Positions 57,240 to 64,000 of a stretch of DNA of 64,000 nt are shown piece after piece. This stretch comes from Ceratorhiza oryzae-sativae. Lineage: Eukaryota > Basidiomycota > Agaricomycetes > Cantharellales > Ceratobasidiaceae. The translations under genes and the position numbers were made by a program. The DNA lies in contig JARWMV010000011.1 of the NCBI GenBank assembly GCA_030998015.1, forward strand, positions 62,001-126,000, read 5' to 3'. Below the pieces are notes generated by a model, which was given only the letters and a program-made list of their open reading frames with translations, was not told where the DNA came from and ran no database searches. Every line of letters starts with the position of its first letter. Positions within the stretch are counted from its first letter, which is position 1.

Positions 57240-58205
57240 ATGGGCGAAGCCATCTCCAAGATTCTCGGCGGACACACAGAACAAGAAGTCAAAGAACAGC
57301 TTCAGTTTCTAGTCAACGCTGCCACTGAGCGTCTTGATCGGTACCAAGCCGAAATAGAAAAGTGTGGCCTCGTCTATCCTGCGTCTTGTTCGATCGTTGA
57401 CTAACAGAAATGTGATAGTGGGTTCCTTGACAAGTCGATTATTCAACGTCGATCTGTCCCGGGTAATCGTGCGCTTCGCTGGGACAGGGAGTATACTGTT
57501 GGAGTAGCCGATACGGCGAGTCCATGCGCACGATTATGGCCGAGGGGGATTACTAAATCGTTTCCACGCAGGTGGGAGAAAACGTTGATGCCGCTATCGA
57601 TAGTTTCTTCGGTATCGCAACCTCGTCGGGAGAGGAGCAAAAGGACAACATTGTGAATGGGTTCAAGGCAAGCCGTGGCTCTTTCGAAGCGAGACGACAA
57701 ACACTGACGCTGCAGGGTTCTCAGTCGGTTGTCAAAGCAGCTCTGGACACGTTTCTGGGAAACATACAAGCTGGCGAACACGAGGAGCAGAAGTTCTTTG
57801 TGTTTGTCCAGCACAACGCTATTGTGCGCATCGATGTTCGGGTACGTTTTGTTGTTTCTTGGACGCTTGGATGCTGAATGGCTGCTGTGATAGCTTTGGC
57901 GTTACAACTTTTCAAATGAAAAGGTCATGGCGAATAAGCAGAATGTTCTTTGCTGTAGGTCTGGAATACTGGAAATGGATACGACACTTACTCTTTGCCA
58001 ACTAGATATCATTTGCTCATCCGTCGTCGATCGCTCTTCGTTGACTTTTGACGAGATGATCTATTTGCTGAGCGAACACGCGGGAGATGCCAATGTAGAA
58101 GCCTATATTGATAACCTGGCAAGGGTGTGGCGCAAGATGGAGACACTGCCCAACAAGAACACCATGCCTCTGGTGGATTACAGTTCTGCTGCGGTCGCCA
58201 AGTAG
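57240..58205 (+). CDS. small unknown protein, paralog 2 (intact)
   Basis: Six exons give about 230 residues without signal peptide or membrane segment. Order: MGEAISKILGGHTEQE and an amphipathic helix (VKEQLQFLVNAATERLDRYQ); GFLDKSIIQRRSVPGNRALR; VGENVDAAIDSFFGIATSSG; SVVKAALDTFLGNIQAGEHE and QKFFVFVQHNAIVRIDVR; LWRYNFSNEKVMANKQNVLC joined to YIICSSVVDRSSLTFDEMIY; ending LSEHAGDANVEAYIDNLARV. No family is recognised. The second intron has a GC donor, as in paralog 1, and the third also starts GC here, where paralog 1 has GT; that third intron is 57 nt, in frame and stop-free, so it could be retained. A TATA box precedes the gene. Confidence 0.75.
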
Positions 58206-58633
58206 TGGCCTATGATAAATCTCATGTTGTAGAAGAACACCGATCGCTTCTTGTGTTGCCTTGATTGAATCACACCTTTTTATCGATTTTGGAGTGGCAA
58301 ACCCATCGCGAGGGGTATGTGCAGGATACGGTTCGTGGTCGTTTCGCAAACGATTCGTGGTTCAATTGTATGTGAGGCAGCAAGTTCCAGCACGGAAACT
58401 AGAGCACACCCATCATCGTAGCCGGGGCTCCACTCGGCCGAGTCGATCGCCGAGGCACCCTCCCGGTCAACCATCGGTCCCGGCTAGGCACGTCGATCAC
58501 GTCCCGATGCTTACCGCATCGCTGCTGAGTCAGACGACGACGATGGTCTGGTGGACGCTGCGCCCCATAGCCCCCCAGGGCAGTGCAGCACAGCGCTTAG
58601 CACATGATCTCCTCCTGTCCTCAGCCTTGATCC
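58206..58633. other. intergenic; possible signal-peptide exon of the next gene
   Basis: An ATG near 58509 or 58542 could supply a 5' exon to the Cys-rich protein, ended by an intron closing at CTCAG about 58624. Not certain. Confidence 0.35.
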
Positions 58634-60920
58634 ATGGTAGCCGACGGTGGATGCGAGTCGGGCGATGCGCAATGGATGCTGAACACTGCGGGGCAGACGC
58701 CGTGTAAGTCTATCACGCTGATGTCCGAGACGACCGGTAATGACCGATCTGGCAGGTCAAGTGGCAGAGTCGCTGGTGCGGGTATGCGCCGCCACCGCCC
58801 GGGTCCAGCTGCTCCCCGCCGACGTTACCTGCTCGACGCTGGGCGTGCCCAACAACGCGAGCTGCTGCTGCTCGACCGTCACCTACGCCGTAAGTGTGCC
58901 ATTTGTCACATGGGGAAGCCAGCCCGTGCTCACGTGCAAGACGTCACATCGCCCCCATCGCCGCTTCTTGCCCACAGCTCGCTGCAGCGTGTCTTGTGTG
59001 CCAGACGGGCCGAACCGACCTCCAGCCGAGCACGACGTACGCTGCGTGGCTGGCCGATTGCAGCACAATCGCCGCCGTCGGAACGTACGTGGAATTGTGA
59101 TCTGTTGTTTTCGGCCATTTGGGCTAAAGTTTTCCAACGTCATGATTCCCTGACCATCCTCTCTTCCTGCCTTCGACCTTGGGTCTAAACACCTAATCCC
59201 ATGGCAGACTCCCGGCCATCGTCCGGTTCGCGGACCCACCTGTGCTCGTGCCGAGGTGGGCGCACGTTCGGCCAGCAAACCTCAGCTCGCGCTGGTGAGT
59301 CACTTCATCGCTTGTGGCTGCGCGTTCGCGACTTCTGCTGCTCCAGCCTGTGGGCAATTCAATCTCCCACGCGCCTGCTGCATGCTTCTTCCTCTGCGTT
59401 TCCGGTCCGATCGCTCACGCACCAGTTCTATCCGGTCTATTCGTCGCACTCGGTCATTCCACCACAGGGACATTGCTCTTGCCCAGCGCGCGGTCAACCA
59501 TTCCCCCATATCCACGTCGTCACCCCCAGCCATTCCGTCGCCATCTGCACTATCCGCCGCTTCTGCGTCTTCCACCACCCCAGACCCACCCCCCGACCCA
59601 CCCAAACCGACATTCCCCGCAGCACCCGTCGTCATCGTGTGTGTTGGTGCACTCGTGCTGGTGCTCGCTATGGCTCACTGGCTGTACAAGCGTCGGAACC
59701 GAGTCTCGCCCTCGGCGCGGCCCCCACCCGGGTTCTCCATCGACGACGACCCGTCCCCTCCCCCGGTCCAGCGAGACGAGGAAAGCGCGGGCGGGTGGAT
59801 GTCCAGATGGAAAAAGTCCAAGAGCAAGAACGGAGGAGGAAGCGACCCCGGCAAGATTGATGCCTGGCATTATCCGTTTGATTATACCCCGGTCAGCGTC
59901 GCCGATTCTGGGTCGTCGCCGTCGCATAAGCACCAGCACCACCCGTCTGGATCGCACCAGCCGTATTATGACCCATATGTCGCTGGCGGTTCCACATCTC
60001 GTGTCACACTCCAACTCGACGAGCCCAATGCTGAAGACCGACGGAGGGAGCGGCATGAGCGGCGAGCAAGGAGAGACGAGAGACACGCGAGGAGCAGCTC
60101 CGAGACGCGGCTGATTCCTCGCGGCAGAGTGTCGAGCGAGACGCTCAGACCGGGGACCGCGCCCGGACAAGGTCTGATGCCGCAGACGAGCATGGCGACG
60201 TTGAGTCCGACTCCCGGCTATGCGATCCCACCCGGATACACCGCCTCTCCCATGTATCTCCATCCCGGGGTCTCGAGATCCCATGTCAGCACGCCGGTTC
60301 CGCCGGGACAACCGCTCTTCGGCTCGTCTGTCACGGCGTACGTGTCCACCGCGCCTCCGACACCGACACCCGGACCGTCGACACCCCGGGCCGGCGGTCA
60401 TTCACCAGTCCCCCTCCCCACTCTCCCGCCGCCTTCCCAACCCCGATCCGGTCATTCCCCACGCCCACACACCCATACGCACACGTTTGAAGTCCGATTA
60501 AACCCAGACCAGTACGCCGAGCTGCGGAGCCGGTATCCGGAACTTCAGGTTCGGACCAAGAAGCATAAACGCCGTGGACGGGACCGGGGCGAGGGACAGC
60601 CAGATGAGGAGGAGCGGCGCGGGAGGCCGCGGTCGTGGTCGATGCCGGTTCAGCCGCCCGCGCCGCCCGAGGTGGGTGGTGGTGCTGGGGATGATGATGA
60701 TGATCTGGATGACGGGGATCGAAGACCGAGGAATGGGCCCGAGTTGGCAGAAAAGTATAGGAGGCGGAGGAGGAGGCGGGGTACGGATGCCGAGGCTCCC
60801 AAGGAGGAGGTGGTGAGCGTCGTCCAAGGCCCGCTGAACGAGGTGAGGAGGGACAAGGGCAGGAGTCGCGCGGTGGATGGGGGTGTGAGTCTTATGGGTG
60901 GACCGCCTGTGGTTCGGTAG
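58634..60920 (+). CDS. Cys-rich extracellular domain, single TM, long disordered tail
   Basis: Exons give QWMLNTAGQTPC, then QVAESLVRVCAATARVQLLP and NNASCCCSTVTYA, then LAAACLVCQTGRTDLQPSTT and AAWLADCSTIAAVG, a Cys pattern found in many basidiomycete surface proteins. After short exons, one long frame brings a Pro-rich stretch, a membrane span (VVIVCVGALVLVLAMA) followed by basic residues (HWLYKRR), and about 400 residues rich in Pro, Ser, Arg and His, with runs such as DDDDDLDDGD and YRRRRRRRG. Stop at 60918-60920. A type-I plasma membrane protein with a cytosolic tail is likely; function unknown. The signal-peptide exon is unresolved. Confidence 0.75.
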
Positions 60921-63244
60921 CCCCGGATGGGTCGTGCGACTCGGCGAGAGGCGATCACGGCTGAGCGTGTGCCCTTTACGCCATTGGGCAGTGTGAGAGA
61001 AAACGAGCTCGGTTGAGCTTGAAAGATGAGATTGGGGTGTAGTACTCTGAGCGAGGAAGACGAGGAAGGAGATGTTCCCAGGTGGGGGGTGGTGACCCTC
61101 TCGGTCAACCCGGCGGGAGAAGCACCAACAAGGGGTAATGGTATTGGAGAAGCAACAGGGACGAGCATCATGAGGACGCATGTGTTTTTTTGTGTTTTTG
61201 TTTTTGTTTTTGTATTTCGTTTTCTCTCGGTCGTGTCGGACATTGCTATGCCGCTTTGGTATTGGTTTATGCGGAGTCTTTTTCATGGCTGTTATTGCTG
61301 TTATTGGGATCTTGTTTCTGTAATCGAGGAATGGAGATGGGTGCTGTTGTAGTAATGGATGTCCTTTACTCTCGTTTCTAGGTGGGTCGGGCGGCGTCAA
61401 TATGCTTTTTGGAAATTAGGAGGTGGGGCCATGATAAGATAAGATTCCTGAACGGGATCCAAGGCCGCAATGCTCCAAGACGATAAACAACATGACGATT
61501 ATCGAATATAGAACTTGCACAATACCTTTACGTTGTCGATACGAGAATCGAGAGATGACGACTCACCGCGACACTCCCCAGCTTACTTGTATCCTTTCGA
61601 ACCCGGCGATCGGCGAGTCCTAGCCGAAAGGGCCTTCTCCTGTTTGTTCTCTTGCCGGATGGAGGTTTAGGATCTACCGAAAGAAAGGCTTTGGAGAGGT
61701 ATTGGTCTGGTTATCTGTTGGGATCTTTTGTATGGCGTGCTGTTGACGATAGAGCGTTCCCTTGACCGTTGGCATTCGATGCCCAGGTTATTGAGGTTTG
61801 GCAGGTTGGTCTGTGTGTTTCGTCAAGATACGGTGAGATATGATGGGTGGTACAGATCATGAGTAGATCCCAGGTTAGGTTAATGGTAGAATAGAATGAT
61901 GACGATAGACGAGTGCATATACCCCGCAATTGCTTGGATTATAGATGATCAACACAAAGCTTTTTTGTCTGTTACTCAGTCTGTTACTCAGTCTGCTAAG
62001 AACATCGTCCTTTCATCTGACGTCACATGAAGACACGAACTGCCTCCCAACCCTGTCAGGCTTGAGTAAGTGCCAACAAACAAAGCGACCCCTAACTAAG
62101 CGCCGCATCGCCCAACACGGGTAACCACTTGATGCTTCCCACCACACTGGCCGTCGCCCTCTTGGATAGGTCGTCAATGACGAGAATTTCGCTATGCCTA
62201 GTACGGATTTTTTGTATTCTTAATGTCTATCTGGAATGCTAGAAACGGATATGGCTCATCCCTGCATGCGTACAGAGCACGGGCGCGCCAGATCTGGAAT
62301 GTATTGGAATTCTGCCTTGTTTGCTAGGGTAGTCGATTCCACTTTGACTAGGACAGCTTTACGCAATCGACCAAGGGCTGATGGCTTTGCGAAGCATGTT
62401 AGTCCGACTGCTCGAGTATTTGCAAAGGCTAGGACTTTACCTACTCGTTCATATCCTCGTCGTACGCTTGCACTAGGATTGGCTCAGGTCGTGCGCTGAA
62501 GGCTCCCCATGATATAAATTGCACTTGATTCTTGAAGCAGGATGGCTTGCGGCACTGGCTCTATCGTCTGCGCGGTGGTAGGGGCGCACTCACCACAAAC
62601 TACGCTTCCGACCGTCCAAACGGAGTCTACGCAGTTCTATCCGATGTTTGCTTCATACATGTGCGAATGTTCTCGGAGCTTGGTTTGTGATTGCTGGTAA
62701 TGGATTGCCGGATCACAGTTGCGGCTGGTGGACTGGTTACACGATCAGGACGCGGGTTCGATTCTGGCTTGGGGCCGTGGACTCGAGAGGAAGTGGTCGT
62801 TGACTTTCTTTGTGAGTGATTTGGTGCATTCTTCGCTTGACAGAGAGTTTTCTGACAAGGACTCGCGCCGTCTAGACTCGAAGTGTTTTTTATTTATTTA
62901 CAATTATCAATAAATTGAAATTTCACCAAACGCTTGACTGCTCCATGTATGGCGTCCCTTGGGTATGAACGCAGACCCAGGACGACCGAGCCGTGGGAGC
63001 CGATCACGAAGAGGTGCGTGGCTGTGGTTTCCCGTTTTTGGACGCCAAGACGCGGTCTGTTGTACACAGATGAAGCCGAGATGCCTCAGCCGTATTTTTT
63101 GAGTTTCCCGGATGACGAATCAAGCTGATAGGAGGCTCGAAAAAAAGTATATGATCGGGAGGGAGGGGGGATTGTGGATCCTTTGAACGACGACTTTAAA
63201 CACCGTCCGATCTCCTCGAAGAAACTCTAGTGCTTCAACCAACG
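60921..63244. other. intergenic, no gene recognised
   Basis: Includes a T-rich stretch near 61185-61220. Frames of up to 110 codons lack motifs. No repeat or RNA gene identified. Confidence 0.45.
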
Positions 63245-64000
63245 ATGTTCGCCTTCAAGACACCCATGATATCCTTCGAAAAAATGATCTTTACGGCTGT
63301 GGTTGCGGGATTGGCGAGGGTGGTGCCGGAGTGGGTTGTGTGCCAGGCGGGGTGAGTGCAGACTTTTGGATGAGTGGATCTATGGCTGAAACGGAACCAG
63401 CGTTTTGCTTGGACATGCGGTAGTGCCTACGTGGGGCATGGATCGGGTGGTATGGCTATATGCTGCCATTCTTGGATGCGTAGGGGGGCTACTATGGAAA
63501 GGACGCGGGCGGGCTCCGTTTGTCGGCCATACGGGTGAGTACTCGGTTTGGCGCAAGCAACAAAAGGCTGACAGATAGGGAACAGCCCTGGGTGTGCTGT
63601 GGTACATCGCAACACAGCTCACTCAAACCCACCTGGTAGCGCGGTGATACGACTCGAACTCGACCCCTCGCTCGTTCAGGGGGTGGGCATGGCTAGCCAA
63701 CTCGGGATAGGGATCATCGTGATGATCTGTTTCGTGTTCGGGGTCGACATAGCCAACGCCATAAACCGCATGCGGTGGCTCGCCCGTGAATGCTGGAAAA
63801 GCTGGAGGGCTCCCAAGGCAAGCTCGGCGAAATGGGGGGCATACGGTAAGTTCAATTTCAAATTCGACTGTGGAGGCTGACATAAGACTTGCAGTGGCGA
63901 TTTATCGCTCTGAAAACACCATGCGGGTCGTCTACGTCGAGTTCGCCGGCCGGGAAGCCGGCGTATGGGTTTTCGACTTTGACCTTCGTCCAAGGCTGGC
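63245..64000 (+). CDS. unknown membrane protein, 3' end beyond window
   Basis: From ATG 63245: exon 1 with MIFTAVVAGLARVVPEW, then (intron 63352 to about 63410) VLLGHAVVPTWGMDRVVWLY and AAILGCVGGLLWKGRGRAPF, then GVGMASQLGIGIIVMICFVF and a fourth exon after AG near 63895 reading VAIYRSENTMRVVYVEFAGR up to the edge. Two or three hydrophobic spans are visible. Introns are GT-AG. No family is recognised. Confidence 0.6.

Noticed and set aside
53754..58205. Possible match of the tandem small proteins to Cyt-like or other pore-forming families
   Set aside because: I could not place any diagnostic motif; the resemblance was only a vague impression, so they stay unassigned.
59314..60114. 266-codon + frame overlapping the transmembrane protein
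   Set aside because: The alternative frame carries the membrane span and continues to 60920, so this one is a shadow.
60498..61400. 300-codon minus frame rich in Pro/His/Thr
   Set aside because: Antisense of the low-complexity tail of the transmembrane protein; no exon structure or motif.
62725..62790. tRNA-like GGTTCGATTCTGG
   Set aside because: No acceptor stem pairing and no A box upstream at the right distance.

Overview
The window is fungal nuclear DNA. The genes are split by many short introns (about 40-70 nt, GT...AG) and the gene set fits a basidiomycete of the Agaricomycetes: a CBM1-GH10 xylanase pair, a GH45 cellulase, a TPR-CHAT protein, a four-helix-bundle/kinase-like protein and Tf2-like chromodomain Ty3/Gypsy elements. 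A Ceratobasidium/Rhizoctonia-type fungus is my best guess, but that is inference. Nothing indicates a bacterial or organellar origin. Gene models were made by reading exons in frame and choosing GT-AG junctions by eye.

Layout. 1-2.1 kb: decayed FAD-linked (berberine-bridge-like) oxidase, cut by the window edge. 4.5-9.4 kb: on the minus strand a protein with an MLKL-like helical region plus a divergent kinase domain, a small unknown gene and an RluA-type pseudouridine synthase; on the plus strand a BolA gene, head-to-head with the synthase. 10.1-11.2 kb: intact GH45 cellulase. 12.3-30.3 kb: a transposon nest. Two solo LTRs of a 1.31-kb LTR family lie in opposite orientation. The left one is split by a complete Ty3/Gypsy element whose 5' LTR is split by a Tc1/mariner element. 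The right one is split by a solo LTR of the same Ty3/Gypsy family. A near-perfect hAT-type MITE lies between them. A decayed DDE transposon and a 695-bp foldback element follow.

31-39 kb: two CBM1-GH10 xylanase genes exactly 5,040 bp apart over their best-matching part, with a 449-bp identical tract covering introns and exons. Non-LTR retrotransposon tails and a kinase relic lie between them. 40-49 kb, minus strand: a UPF0652/DUF2009 protein, an unrecognised multi-exon gene and a 1,174-residue TPR-CHAT protein. 50-52.5 kb: a second 696-bp foldback element, a kinase relic and NAA30, the NatC catalytic subunit. 53.7-58.2 kb: a tandem pair of small unknown genes, the first broken by a stop codon, the second intact. 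58.6-60.9 kb: a Cys-rich secreted/transmembrane protein with a long proline-rich tail. 63.2 kb to the end: start of an unknown membrane protein.

Combined picture: housekeeping genes (NAA30, UPF0652, BolA, pseudouridine synthase) are interleaved with secreted plant cell-wall enzymes, candidate cell-death/immunity genes (helical-bundle/kinase, TPR-CHAT) and TE-rich stretches. Several pseudogenes and transposons carry TGA where CGA (Arg) is expected, the trace of C-to-T decay at CpG.
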